Source: Nocardia suismassiliense (GTDB lineage: Bacteria > Actinomycetota > Actinomycetes > Mycobacteriales > Mycobacteriaceae). Taken from it: DNA of 64,000 nucleotides. This document shows, one piece after another, positions 26,311 to 35,104 of this stretch. A program made the position numbers and the translations under genes. Numbering within the stretch: position 1 is the stretch's first letter; every line of letters starts with the position of its first letter. Under the pieces are notes generated by a model. The model made no database searches, was not told the origin of the DNA, and saw only the letters and a program-made list of their open reading frames with translations. The stretch is taken from NCBI RefSeq assembly GCF_900269665.1, contig NZ_LT985361.1:5871780-5935779 (forward strand), in the 5' to 3' direction.

Positions 26311-26832
26311 TTAGTTGGTCCGGGCCGTATAGCCCGCGGGCAAATCCTTGGGATCGCAGGCGATCACGGTGTCGTCGTCGGGGCCGCAGTCTTCGAGGTA
26401 GGTGATGTCGGCGGATTCGGAGACGACGTAGATCGGGTAGGTCGGACCGTGGTCACGGTAGGTGGCCATCTCCTTGAGATGCTCGTTCTGGTAGCACACC
26501 GTGCGGTCGGGGTGCTGCTGGATCCATTGCGGGAAGAAGATGACGGCGTGCAGACGCCGCCGTGCGGGCTGGGCGGTGACGCTCACCGAGGTGCCGGTGG
26601 GTTCGGTCCAGGAGATCTTGTAGTCGTCGGTGCCGAGGCGGACGAGGTCGACCTCTTGGCCTGTGACCCAGCGGCCGCCGACCATGCCGTGGTGAATGCG
26701 GTAGTCGATCGTGGTGGCGTTCCGGACGTACATCTCGTACTGCCAGCCGTTGTCATAGGTGTAGATGAGGTGTTTGCCCACCACGCCCGTCAGGTCCTGG
26801 TCGACGGTGGCGAGAGGGTTGGATGTGGTCAT
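26311..26832 (-). CDS. padC: Phenolic acid decarboxylase
   Basis: 173 aa, the normal size of this family. GKHLIYTYDNGWQYEMYVRN, the DYRIHHGMVGGRWV strand and QHPDRTVCYQNEHLKEM are highly characteristic. The enzyme decarboxylates p-coumaric, ferulic or caffeic acid to the vinyl phenol, a detoxification step. It is divergent from a MarR-type regulator, the arrangement expected for phenolic-acid-induced expression, with a strong palindrome in the shared promoter region. Confidence 0.93.
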   Translation of the reverse strand: MTTSNPLATVDQDLTGVVGKHLIYTYDNGWQYEMYVRNATTIDYRIHHGMVGGRWVTGQEVDLVRLGTDDYKISWTEPTGTSVSVTAQPARRRLHAVIFFPQWIQQHPDRTVCYQNEHLKEMATYRDHGPTYPIYVVSESADITYLEDCGPDDDTVIACDPKDLPAGYTARTN

Positions 26833-26889
26833 CGTGACTCCGTTTCAGGGGTTGTGAGGACTTGCTTCGGACGCAGCATTGCCTTATCG

Positions 26890-26918
26890 TTCCGTATACG
26901 GAAGTTCCGTACACAGAA
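26890..26918. promoter_or_regulatory. Tandem palindromic operator between padC and marR
   Basis: TTCCGTATACGGAA (26890-26903) is a perfect 14-base palindrome. One base later TTCCGTACACAGAA (26905-26918) repeats it imperfectly, 15 bases centre to centre. The position between divergent padC and the MarR gene makes it the likely binding site of the MarR dimer. Confidence 0.75.
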
Positions 26919-26929
26919 TGTACCGGGGC

Positions 26930-27382
26930 ATGGGAAGGATGGCAAGCATCGTGGGAACCGATTTCACGGACGGTATTGCGCATCAGCTACGCCGGGCGTC
27001 GCAGTCCGCTACCACGTTCTGGCAGCTACAGGGCCGGGATCTGACCGCGCCGCAGTTCTCCGTGCTCGCCGCGCTCACCGAATACGGCGCCCAGGATCAA
27101 ACCTCGCTCGGCAAACTGACCTCGATCGACAAATCGACCCTCGCCACCCTGGTCGACCGCCTCAGCGATCGCGGCCTGATAGACAAGACCACCGATCCAG
27201 CCAATCGCCGCCGTCGCCGAATACAGCTCACCGATGCAGGGCGAGACCGCTGTGCCCGCGCCTACGCGCAAGCCGCAGCGACAGAACAATGGATCACTGA
27301 CGTGCTCGGCGACACCGACGCCCGCCAATTGCGAACACTGCTACAGAAATTGGGCGACGCACAGCCGCCCACGCGGTCGTGA
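26930..27382 (+). CDS. MarR-family transcriptional regulator
   Basis: About 150 aa from ATG 26930; ATG 26939 or a GTG near 26950 are also possible because the ribosome site is ambiguous. The winged HTH is clear: TAPQFSVLAALTEYG, then LTSIDKSTLATLVDRLSDRGLI and the wing TTDPANRRRRRIQLT. It probably represses the divergent phenolic acid decarboxylase, and itself, through the adjacent tandem palindromes until a phenolic acid binds. Confidence 0.9.
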   Translation: MGRMASIVGTDFTDGIAHQLRRASQSATTFWQLQGRDLTAPQFSVLAALTEYGAQDQTSLGKLTSIDKSTLATLVDRLSDRGLIDKTTDPANRRRRRIQLTDAGRDRCARAYAQAAATEQWITDVLGDTDARQLRTLLQKLGDAQPPTRS

Positions 27383-27465
27383 CGAACTCGACCGACACAG
27401 TCTGACAACAACCATCTCCCCCAACCGAGCGGTGACCGGTATTGCCTAAGTGAGGCGGTGACTCG

Positions 27466-28626
27466 ATGACCGATATCTGTTCAATGTTCCGAGCCTGGTG
27501 GCGTGACCGGGGCGACTACCGCTGGCTGATCGAGACGCTGGAATCCCGTTCCGCGCTGCGCCCGTTGCGATTGATGATCGGCTCTGGTGGCGTAGGAATG
27601 GTGCTGATCACCATGCTGACCTTGAAGTCGGATGCGGGTCAGCAAGGGCCGGTGGGGCATACGCAGGCAATCGCAGGGGCCGCAGTGGCCGGAGTGTGGA
27701 CAGTGCGCTGGTGGTTGTTGCCGTGGCCGCGGGAAGCGGAGTCGCTGGCGTGGGTGGCGGTCATGGATATCGGCATCACCGCGAACAACGTGATGGTCCA
27801 GGACCGGCTACTCGGAGCGTTGGGCGTCGTCATGCTGGTCCCCGCTGGTGGGTACGTGACGATTTTCCATGGTCCGCGAGTCCTGGCGACGCATTTCGGT
27901 TGGTCGCTGTTATCGGTTGTGTTGATGGCCGCCTTGCTGGTCACCGGTGGGCCCGCGCACACCGGACATGGTGCGAGAAATTTCGCCCTCGCCGCATCGG
28001 TCGTGGTGGCCGATCTGGTGGTGACCTGCGTTGTGCTGCCCACCGTGCAGTTCTGCCACTGGCTATTACGGCTCGATGCCTTGTCCGACCCGTTGACCAA
28101 GCTGTTGAACCGGCGTGGTTTGGACTCGCAGTTGGCGCGGTTCGTGGGACGCGGCGTCAACGACGATGTGTACGTCGTGGCGTTGGACCTGGATCGGTTC
28201 AAATCCGTCAACGACACCTTCGGTCACGCCTTCGGCGACGAGGTTTTGGTACAAACCGCCGAATGCCTGCGCGCCGCAGCCCAGCCCGATGCGACCGTCG
28301 CACGCACTGGCGGTGAGGAGTTCGCCATCGTGGGCTACCTACAAGGCGCGGCTATCGACGTCCTCACCGAGCGGCTGCGCAGCGCCATCGAGACGATGCC
28401 CGGTCTACCGATCACGATCACCGCCAGCGTTGGAGCCGCAATGTGTGCACCGACGGGGCCCGGGTTCCAGCACCTCGGGCCCCGACCCAGAACGTTGTTT
28501 CACCGCGCGGACTCGGCCATGTATCAGGCGAAACAGTTGGGCGGCAACACCGTGGTGATCGCCGAGGATACGACGCAGGCTACCGCTACGGCACCGACAT
28601 CGCAGATACGGCAGCCATGCGTGTGA
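27466..28626 (+). CDS. Membrane GGDEF protein (diguanylate cyclase), full length
   Basis: 386 aa from ATG 27466. The first ~200 residues have about six membrane segments, followed by LSDPLTKLLNRRGLD, FKSVNDTFGHAFGD and the active-site GGEEF in RTGGEEFAIVG. No RxxD inhibitory site is evident. The protein should make cyclic di-GMP from GTP. It is the only complete member of three related copies in this window; the others (6488-7312, 42758-42967) are truncated. It stands alone, 83 bases after the MarR gene. Confidence 0.9.
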   Translation: MTDICSMFRAWWRDRGDYRWLIETLESRSALRPLRLMIGSGGVGMVLITMLTLKSDAGQQGPVGHTQAIAGAAVAGVWTVRWWLLPWPREAESLAWVAVMDIGITANNVMVQDRLLGALGVVMLVPAGGYVTIFHGPRVLATHFGWSLLSVVLMAALLVTGGPAHTGHGARNFALAASVVVADLVVTCVVLPTVQFCHWLLRLDALSDPLTKLLNRRGLDSQLARFVGRGVNDDVYVVALDLDRFKSVNDTFGHAFGDEVLVQTAECLRAAAQPDATVARTGGEEFAIVGYLQGAAIDVLTERLRSAIETMPGLPITITASVGAAMCAPTGPGFQHLGPRPRTLFHRADSAMYQAKQLGGNTVVIAEDTTQATATAPTSQIRQPCV

Positions 28627-28793
28627 ACAACTCCAGCTCCGCACCTGCGCCGATACGCGACCCCCGGAATCGCGAGAACAAGGACAAGCGTGCCCGGTTC
28701 AACGACGAAGACGGCGACGGGATCTCCGCCGACTTGCGCGTCGGCGTCCTGTTCGCGGTCCGGCTGCTCACGGACCAAGACTTCGACCACTGA
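28617..28793 (+). CDS. Possible small charged protein (58 aa)
   Basis: ATG 28617 lies within the last codons of the GGDEF gene and the frame runs to TGA 28793. The product is hydrophilic with an acidic NDEDGDG patch and no recognised domain. Only the overlap argues for translation; other frames here are also open because of the GC content. Confidence 0.25.
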   Translation: MRVNNSSSAPAPIRDPRNRENKDKRARFNDEDGDGISADLRVGVLFAVRLLTDQDFDH

Positions 28794-29055
28794 CGCCCGT
28801 TTCGACGCGCGCGACCTCAGGCTGGAGGGGGTTGGGATTGCGGCGAAGCCGAACGCCCCTGGTCGCGTGGTGCTGCGAGGCGGTGGATGAAACCGGCGCG
28901 CCGCCGCATCGTTGGTTCCATCCGCTAGTAGTGCCGGTGACGAATGCTGGGAGGGCAACCGCTGCTGGGGTGACCTACCCGCAGTTGCTCGACGCCGGGC
29001 CGTCCCGGGGTCTTGTTCGCCAGGAATACGTCCGTAAATTTGGGAAGGGATTCGA
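28794..29055. other. Intergenic region before small exported protein
   Basis: About 260 bases with no protein-like frame. It should contain the promoter of the small exported protein gene; an AAGGGA ribosome site lies just before 29056. Confidence 0.4.
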
Positions 29056-29289
29056 ATGCGCAAGATTCCGATCACAGCCGCCGCGCTGGCCATCCTCGCA
29101 GCGGCGGGTGCCCTGTTGGCTGGTCCCGCCACCGCAGTCAACGGCGACACGATCGTGGCCTGCTCAGAGAAGTCCAAGGATTTCAAGGCCTTCCAGAAAT
29201 GCCTCCACGACGAGGGCGAGAAGGATCGCAACCGGCCTCCGAGTAACCACAACGCGCCGCCAAGCAACGACGACGACTCGAACAGCTGA
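29056..29289 (+). CDS. Small secreted protein of unknown function
   Basis: 77 aa. A signal peptide is clear (MRKIPITAAALAILAAAGAL, cleavage likely after GPATA). The mature part of about 48 residues contains two cysteines (VACSEKSKDF, QKCLHDEG), possibly a disulfide, then a Pro/Asn/Asp-rich tail. A GGGAAGGGA ribosome site precedes the ATG. It is followed by a strong terminator-like hairpin, so it is likely a single-gene transcript. No family recognised. Confidence 0.75.
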   Translation: MRKIPITAAALAILAAAGALLAGPATAVNGDTIVACSEKSKDFKAFQKCLHDEGEKDRNRPPSNHNAPPSNDDDSNS

Positions 29290-29302
29290 GAAGTTGACCG
29301 TC

Positions 29303-29333
29303 GAAACGTCTGCCAGGCTCTGGCAGACGTTTC
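29303..29333 (+). terminator. Intrinsic terminator-like hairpin
   Basis: GAAACGTCTGCCAG and its exact complement form a 14-base stem with a 3-base loop (29303-29316, 29320-29333), 14 bases after the small secreted protein's stop codon. The right arm contains TTT followed by a C/T-rich stretch. Confidence 0.85.
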
Positions 29334-29386
29334 GCTCGTCGCTGCACTTCGCGAATCAGTCTGATGCAGTAGGCAACCCGAACCAT

Positions 29387-29656
29387 ATGACCGGCGCACC
29401 GGATCGGGGCGGTAAGGACTCAGCCCTCTATGAGTACGAGATCGGCCACCCGCACAATCCACCGATAACGACCCGGCGCGTCTTCAACCGGGTCGACGAC
29501 CGCTCGGTCACGCTCGATCTCTACGACCTCCACCATATCGCCGCGGAACTCCTCTGGATAGGCCTGCGGCGAGGCCCAGCATCACACGACAGCTCTATCC
29601 GCGCCGATTCGTCTCGGCTCCCTTTGCCGTATCCGTCCGGCCCAGTAACGAAGTGA
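29387..29656 (+). CDS. Possible hypothetical protein (89 aa)
   Basis: The frame from ATG 29387 reads like protein in its middle (SALYEYEIGHPHNPPITTRR, then SVTLDLYDLHHIAAELLW), unlike the surrounding Arg-rich shadows. It overlaps the 3' end of the convergent membrane-protein gene by about 60 bases. No ribosome site is obvious and no family is recognised. Confidence 0.4.
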   Translation: MTGAPDRGGKDSALYEYEIGHPHNPPITTRRVFNRVDDRSVTLDLYDLHHIAAELLWIGLRRGPASHDSSIRADSSRLPLPYPSGPVTK

Positions 29657-30386
29657 ACGCGTAAAGCGTAATCAGCATGCACCCGATGCCGCTGATAGTG
29701 ACCATCCACTTGGGAAATCCTCCGGTATCCGTATGCAGGGCGATAATAGCGGGCCAGGCGGCGAGAAAGGCGAATCCCAGGTACCCGGCGGACAGCATAG
29801 GGATGGCCAGGAATATACGCGGTCCCGGCAAATGTTGCGCTAGCAGGAACAGAAGGCCGCCGATGATGACGGTAGCAGTCACATATACCAGCGGCCACAC
29901 GATGGGAAGTTTGAACACCTCGAGAGATTGGCCGCCTTTATAGTTATACATGTTTCCGACATGAAGTGCGAGGTATTCTATGGCCGCCTCAGCAGCGACG
30001 AGTGATGCAATTGTGGTAACAAATCTGCGCCTAGACCATTCATCACTGAACGCTCGAAAGACGATATACCCACACAAGGCGATGTAGGTGGGGTAGGCGG
30101 ACGCGATCACCAGCAATGTCTCATTACCGAACTGGCGCGCGAGGACAATTGTCTTCACTCCCGGCAAAATGTTGAGCATGGTCATCGCATTGCCGGCGCC
30201 ATCATTGATGGACGCAAAAATTGAGCTGATCATCAAGACAGCCAAGTACGGCCCCCTGCCTCGTCGCCATTCCACAACGGCCCATACAATCGACACTGTG
30301 GCCATCAAAGTAAAGAATGTCAATACCAGAACGACGAATACATTCTGCCGACGAGTGCCATCCAGAAATTCCGATGCAAGTGTCAT
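29595..30386 (-). CDS. Polytopic membrane protein, AveC-like architecture
   Basis: 263 aa with about seven membrane segments and little else. The central block EYLALHVGNMYNYKGG, then KLPIVWPLVY, mirrors the DF/ELxxxxxGxYxY...(W)P.Y pattern of the AveC-like proteins at 43295 and 48517, though more distantly. AveC forms the spiroketal of avermectin; 7-TM proteins with buried acids also include terpene cyclases. It starts 8 bases after the stop of the FAD oxygenase at 30395, so the two are probably co-translated and may act in sequence, oxidation then ring closure. Function is inference. Confidence 0.7.
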   Translation of the reverse strand: MTLASEFLDGTRRQNVFVVLVLTFFTLMATVSIVWAVVEWRRGRGPYLAVLMISSIFASINDGAGNAMTMLNILPGVKTIVLARQFGNETLLVIASAYPTYIALCGYIVFRAFSDEWSRRRFVTTIASLVAAEAAIEYLALHVGNMYNYKGGQSLEVFKLPIVWPLVYVTATVIIGGLLFLLAQHLPGPRIFLAIPMLSAGYLGFAFLAAWPAIIALHTDTGGFPKWMVTISGIGCMLITLYAFTSLLGRTDTAKGAETNRRG

Positions 30387-30394
30387 GTTCCTGT

Positions 30395-31792
30395 CTATCG
30401 ATCGATGGGGTCGACGCTCAGAGATGTTCCAGGTTCAGGTAGCCGCGCTGCCGTCTCGGATTGATGGGAATTGGCGGCAAACCTTGTCGCACGGTAGGTT
30501 CGAAGGACAGTTCTGGGCGCCAATAGAGACGTCGGCGATTGCAGCATGTTGTACATCGCGAGGAACCGTGACTGGACCTCGGGATCTTCGGTGCCCGCTA
30601 TCAGAACACGATCCAGGTACCTGCCCGCGATCCGCTGAGCTGCCGACAGGGGCGGACCGTCGGTGTGCGGTGATCGGGCATCAGCGGTGGTGGCCAGCAT
30701 CCATGCCCATCTGGTTTTGGCCCTGGCCTGCTGGTAGTAGCGATGGGCCAGGTTGTCCAGACCTGGTCGTTGGTCGAGGCAATGGCCCAGTAGCACCGCG
30801 GCGATAGCGGCCATGGTCATGCCCTGGGCATAGATGGGATTGAAACAGCAGGCCGCGTCGCCGACGAGCACGAAGTTGCTCGGGGTATCGGTAATGTGCC
30901 GGCGACGATTGGTTGTCGATCGATTGGCGACCACCTCCGACAGCGGCTCGGCGTGTGAAATCGCTTCGGCGAGAACGGGGCTGGACAACCGGCGCGCGAA
31001 GGCAGCGAAGTCGTCCTCGCGACGTGGTTGGTCGGGCCCGGCACCGAGAAGTGTGACCAGCCATTGGTTGTTCTCGATCGGAAGCAACATGCCGCCGCGT
31101 GGCTGGTTCGGACCCAGCTGGAGATAACATGCTTTCCAGCCGGTGGGATGTTCTGCCGGAATTCGGTATATCCGACTGGCGTATCCCACGTGCGGGTCGA
31201 CCGTTTCCTCGACCGGCGCCCGGCAGCCGAGTTCGGCCAACCATCGACCGGCGCGAGAGCCACGCCCAGTAGCGTCCACCACCAGATCCGCGGTCAACGG
31301 AACCGCCTTGTCGTCGTCGGTGGTCCGCAGTAACACGGCATCGACTTGGCTGTTGTCACCGACCAGGCCGGTGGCCGCGGACTGCGAAACAACGCTGACA
31401 TTGGATAGCCCGGTAACCTTTTGCCGAATCACCAATTCGGTCAGACCACGACTACCGCAGACCACGTGCAGCTCAGAGGGAAACTGTCGTGCCCACCCGA
31501 ACGGGTGGCGGATAGCGAAGTCTGCGCCCAGGTCCATAGTCGTCGCGCCGAGCGCGACCATGTCGTCGCTGAATCCGGGAAGAAGTTCCTCCACGATCCG
31601 CCTACCGTGTACGGCGAACGCGTTGATGTGGCTGCCTTGCGGCACGCCGCGTCGTCGCACCGATGTGTCCGGCAGTTCGTCCCGTTCAACGACGGTGACC
31701 TGGTCGAAGCGCGCGGCCAGCACCCGGGCGGTCAGCAAACCCGCGATTCCGGCACCCAGCACGACCGCATGGCGGGTCTCCCTGCGAGACAT
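30395..31792 (-). CDS. FAD-dependent oxygenase (aromatic hydroxylase/epoxidase-like), set 1
   Basis: 465 aa from ATG 31792, with AAGGAG seven bases upstream. FAD-binding motif VLGAGIAGLLTARVLA at the N-terminus, RRGVPQGSHINAF, and the distal FAD motif GDAACCFNPIYAQGMTMAA. These features place it among group-A-like flavoprotein hydroxylases/epoxidases. Two homologues lie in this cluster (46020-47426 and the frameshifted 44344-45661). It sits between a CrtI-like oxidoreductase and a 7-TM protein on the same strand. Confidence 0.88.
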   Translation of the reverse strand: MSRRETRHAVVLGAGIAGLLTARVLAARFDQVTVVERDELPDTSVRRRGVPQGSHINAFAVHGRRIVEELLPGFSDDMVALGATTMDLGADFAIRHPFGWARQFPSELHVVCGSRGLTELVIRQKVTGLSNVSVVSQSAATGLVGDNSQVDAVLLRTTDDDKAVPLTADLVVDATGRGSRAGRWLAELGCRAPVEETVDPHVGYASRIYRIPAEHPTGWKACYLQLGPNQPRGGMLLPIENNQWLVTLLGAGPDQPRREDDFAAFARRLSSPVLAEAISHAEPLSEVVANRSTTNRRRHITDTPSNFVLVGDAACCFNPIYAQGMTMAAIAAVLLGHCLDQRPGLDNLAHRYYQQARAKTRWAWMLATTADARSPHTDGPPLSAAQRIAGRYLDRVLIAGTEDPEVQSRFLAMYNMLQSPTSLLAPRTVLRTYRATRFAANSHQSETAARLPEPGTSLSVDPIDR

Positions 31793-31930
31793 AGGATTCT
31801 CCTTTTACAGGCAGGTACGAGAATCGATCGATTTTCCTCACGAAGTTCCGGCATCGAGCGGGCTGGTTGGCCAGCGCGCTGAACCCCATTACACGGTCAC
31901 GGTGATGCGGCGTGGCGAGCAACGCTGAGT

Positions 31931-33721
31931 TCAATTGGGCACTCGCAGGGCTCGGAGAGCGGGACTGGCGAGCCGGCGAGAGGCACGCAAGGGATCCCAG
32001 GCCAGGCCGCCGGCGGTGAGTCGAGAGGAGTCGGCGAAGACAGCTCCCTGGCGGATCTGCGCGAACAGGTTCCGTCCAAGGATGGCGCTGGCGGCAATAA
32101 CGCCACTGGTGGTAACCCCTACGATGCCAGGACCAGACCGATTGCTGGCCCCGGCCAGATAGAGGCCACGAATGTGGGTTGCCGATCGAGGCCTGCGGGG
32201 ACCGAATTGATCGATGGCCAATTCGATGCCGAGACACGCGCCGGCGCTGGCGAGCGTGTAGCGTTCTTGCGTGATAGGCGTGCTCGCTTCTTGCCAAGTA
32301 ATATGTTCCCGGAGATCGGGAAATACCCTGGTCGCCAACTCGATCATGTCGCCGGATATCTGTTCTTTCCGCGCACAGTAGACGGGGTTGCGATGATAAC
32401 GCTCCCCACGTGCTGGCCCTTGTGTCAGGTTCCACACCGAATAATCCGGCGATACGTAGCTCATCAATTCCACAGCCGCGCACCCGGGAGGGGCGACGTG
32501 TTCGGAATCCGGGTCTTTCACCGAAGCGGAACTGATGAACACCCCGCCTACCGTAGGTGTTTGACCATCCCCGGCCGTGCGAAGCCCGCGGAAGAAGCTT
32601 CCGGGCGAGGTGCTCGAGTGCACCCAGTAGTTGGTATTGGGCATCCGGCACTCGAGATCCATGTCTAACCCGAGATAGACGATGAAGAACGGCGGGGCCA
32701 TACGATAGCCGTCGACTTTGCGGACTAGGCGGGCGGGCAAATGCTCCGGTCCGACAAGCTCCAAGTAGGTCCGTTTGATGTCGGCATTGGATACGACCAC
32801 GGAGGCGGGTACGAATCGCCCATCTGCCAGGAGCACTCCAGTAGTTCTGCCTGCCGTGACACATATCCGTGCGACCCGGGTGTTGGTCTGAATACTTCCA
32901 CCATGGCTGGTGATCACATCGATGAGATGCGCTGCCAGTACCTGGCCTCCACCTTTAGGGAAATAGGCACCCGTTTTGATGTAGTGGTTCAACAGGAAAG
33001 CGTGGACCGCGGCAGGAACCCTCGCGGGTGCCACACCGTAGTCACCGGACTGGCCACAGACGACGGCTTGCGCCCGCGTGCTGAGGCCGCAGGAGTCGAG
33101 CAGCACCTGCAACGATCGCATCGACCAGTACGCCACGCCGGGATTCCGGGCAACGAAACGTGCTGATTCCCACGGTGTCTCCGGAGTGGTGCTGCGGTCG
33201 AAAGCTCGCCCGAGCTGCCGGAACACCCGGACACACGCGCGCAAACCTCGCTCATCAGCGGGGAACGCCGCGATGAGGGCGGCGAGGTAATCATCCCAGC
33301 CTCGAGGTACCCGGAACGTCAGATCCGGGAAGACGAGGGTGTCGAATCCATCAGGATCCATCGGCAGAAAGTCGATCTTGCCGTCGAGCCCGAGACCACG
33401 CAAAATCGTAGGAATAGTGCCGTCGGGCTGGCAGTCCCCGAGATAATGCACCCCCACATCGAACTCATATTTCCGCCGTCGACGAAAGACATGGGAGCAG
33501 CCGCCGGCGACATCCCATTGCTCCAGCACCAGCGGTCGGCGCCCATTGGCGGCCAAGTAGGCAGCAGCAGTGAGGCCCCCGAGGCCCGCGCCCACCACGA
33601 CCACATCCCAATCGCCGGAAACAGAACTCTGCAGGTGCGACGTGCTGGTTGTCAATACCATCAGTCTCTCCTCAACGCGGGCGATACCCGGCAAATCTAC
33701 GATTCGATTCGACACCGACAT
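31931..33721 (-). CDS. CrtI-like FAD/NAD(P) oxidoreductase (phytoene desaturase family)
   Basis: Up to 596 aa. Two starts have ribosome sites: ATG 33721 (TAGGAAATC) and ATG 33661 (GAGGAG, better), the latter placing VVVVGAGLGGLTAAAYLAAN nearer the N-terminus as usual. Further blocks are AGGCSHVFRRRRKYEFDVGV, the GGGQVLAAHLIDVI region and the C-terminal GLYLAGASNRSGPGIVGVT, all typical of carotenoid desaturase/isomerase-type enzymes. It may dehydrogenate or isomerise a polyene chain made by the nearby iterative PKS (inference). First gene of a minus-strand set of three; divergent from the PKS operon across about 1 kb. Confidence 0.88.
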   Translation of the reverse strand: MSVSNRIVDLPGIARVEERLMVLTTSTSHLQSSVSGDWDVVVVGAGLGGLTAAAYLAANGRRPLVLEQWDVAGGCSHVFRRRRKYEFDVGVHYLGDCQPDGTIPTILRGLGLDGKIDFLPMDPDGFDTLVFPDLTFRVPRGWDDYLAALIAAFPADERGLRACVRVFRQLGRAFDRSTTPETPWESARFVARNPGVAYWSMRSLQVLLDSCGLSTRAQAVVCGQSGDYGVAPARVPAAVHAFLLNHYIKTGAYFPKGGGQVLAAHLIDVITSHGGSIQTNTRVARICVTAGRTTGVLLADGRFVPASVVVSNADIKRTYLELVGPEHLPARLVRKVDGYRMAPPFFIVYLGLDMDLECRMPNTNYWVHSSTSPGSFFRGLRTAGDGQTPTVGGVFISSASVKDPDSEHVAPPGCAAVELMSYVSPDYSVWNLTQGPARGERYHRNPVYCARKEQISGDMIELATRVFPDLREHITWQEASTPITQERYTLASAGACLGIELAIDQFGPRRPRSATHIRGLYLAGASNRSGPGIVGVTTSGVIAASAILGRNLFAQIRQGAVFADSSRLTAGGLAWDPLRASRRLASPALRALRVPN

Positions 33722-34760
33722 GATTTCCTAGCGTCTACTCGGACAGCCCGAGGAGAATCGCTGCACTGCCACAACGATGAAATCCTTCCGGGCAACACAG
33801 CCGAATGGCTGTCATCACCCGTTGGCTTATGTCAACCGGACATCCGCGACATGCAATTCGGGACACAGCGGTGCCCGACAGTCCGTTAGACGCGGACCGT
33901 TTTCCATGGGTCTATTTCAAATGATCTCGAATGGCCCGGTAACTTTCAGGCACCTACTGCGGAGCAGATACGCCACCTCAGCAATCACAAACTCATAGTG
34001 CGCGGTCACCGGCGATAGCGCAACAGCATTGCACGCAGAGTCAATTTGCGGCCAGTTCGCTGAACCCCGTACGTCTGCCCCGAAGCAGCATACGTGAACA
34101 ACCGGTGGGCGGCGAGCGCGCTCAATGATGCCCTATGCCGACCGATCGCTATAGATCGAATACACCGGGCACATCGTGCGGACACATCCGCGTGTCCGGC
34201 GGGAACACGCCGACCGCGTGGGCCAGCAGCAGCTCACACCTCGGCCGAGCGGTCAACCGACAGCTGGCATTCCGTCACCAACCACCCCGGACAATCGCCC
34301 CATGTGACTACAGCTGTTCATCCACAGCGCCACGACTGCCGGCCGACATCGTAGGGCCACCCGGTAAGCCAGGCTGTCGCCGACGGCAACACGCCCAGGT
34401 AAACCAGGGATCGCCGTTGTTGCGGATCTGTTACCTATCGGCGACAAGGCGTAGCTGGCATCGTGCCAGCCGGGCAAGTTCCCGCATTTGCCGTGATAGA
34501 GACCGCCCAGGACCGGATTGCTGTCAATTTGCGTGCTCGTGACCGATTGGTGACCTACGGATGACCAGTACGGTTCTCGCGAATTTCCGCCCTCGACGTT
34601 TGCAGCTAGTTGGCTGAGGATTAATGCAGAGCGTTCCTTTTCGGATCCCCGCACCTGACCTCGCCAACGGATGCGCATCGTCATTCAAGGTAGCGGTAAT
34701 TCGCTTCACCCCGGTCAAGTTTACCTGCTCGACACGTGTCGCATTTTGCGGGAGGTAGCC
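33722..34760. other. Long divergent intergenic region of the PKS cluster
   Basis: About 1.04 kb between the CrtI-like gene (-) and the PKS operon (+). Frames crossing it are short or compositionally poor, so I see no gene. It must hold the divergent promoters. A 12-base palindrome lies near its right end (separate entry). Confidence 0.5.
34730..34741. promoter_or_regulatory. Palindrome upstream of PKS operon
   Basis: CGACACGTGTCG is a perfect 12-base palindrome, 19 bases upstream of the ATG of the first gene of the PKS operon and just before its ribosome site. It may be an operator; no regulator gene is adjacent. Confidence 0.4.
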
Positions 34761-35027
34761 ATGGAAGCCGTCGACGATTCCCTACTGCGACAATCGGATA
34801 ATGCACCCGATCGAATATTGATAGTTTTGACAGACGCTCCCCCGGGAATGCGTAACGTCATGGCGGTAGTGGCGGGAGAAATATCAGAGGGGCGCATTAC
34901 GGTGGATTACCGTGGCAGGCACCTGCATTTCATCGCCACGGATGGGCTCGAAATGGTAGGGCAACCCCCTGCGATCACTATGGCTCAAATCTATCGCCTG
35001 TCCTACGTGACAAGCATCGCCGAGTAA
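34761..35027 (+). CDS. Unknown 88-aa protein leading the PKS operon
   Basis: ATG 34761 is chosen over the upstream ATG 34671 because GGGAGG stands five bases before it. The 88-aa product has alternating strands (RILIVLTDAP, NVMAVVAGEI, GRITVDYRGRHLHFIA) suggesting a small beta-rich fold. No known family, signal peptide or membrane segment. It is 77 bases upstream of the AT-ACP gene on the same strand, so it is probably part of the PKS operon: a chaperone, small enzyme or binding protein are all possible. Confidence 0.7.
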   Translation: MEAVDDSLLRQSDNAPDRILIVLTDAPPGMRNVMAVVAGEISEGRITVDYRGRHLHFIATDGLEMVGQPPAITMAQIYRLSYVTSIAE

Positions 35028-35104
35028 CTTTGCCGCCCAATGATCGCGTAACAGCTCACCAACTGTAGATATCGAGTTATCGATGGAGCGAACGAGGAGT
35101 GTTG

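Noticed and set aside
28524..29462. 312-aa minus-strand frame
   Set aside because: Low-complexity Arg/Ser/Pro sequence antisense to better-supported plus-strand genes; no domain or ribosome site.
34253..34684. 143-aa minus-strand frame in the PKS divergent region
   Set aside because: Composition not protein-like, no ribosome site, no recognisable motif.
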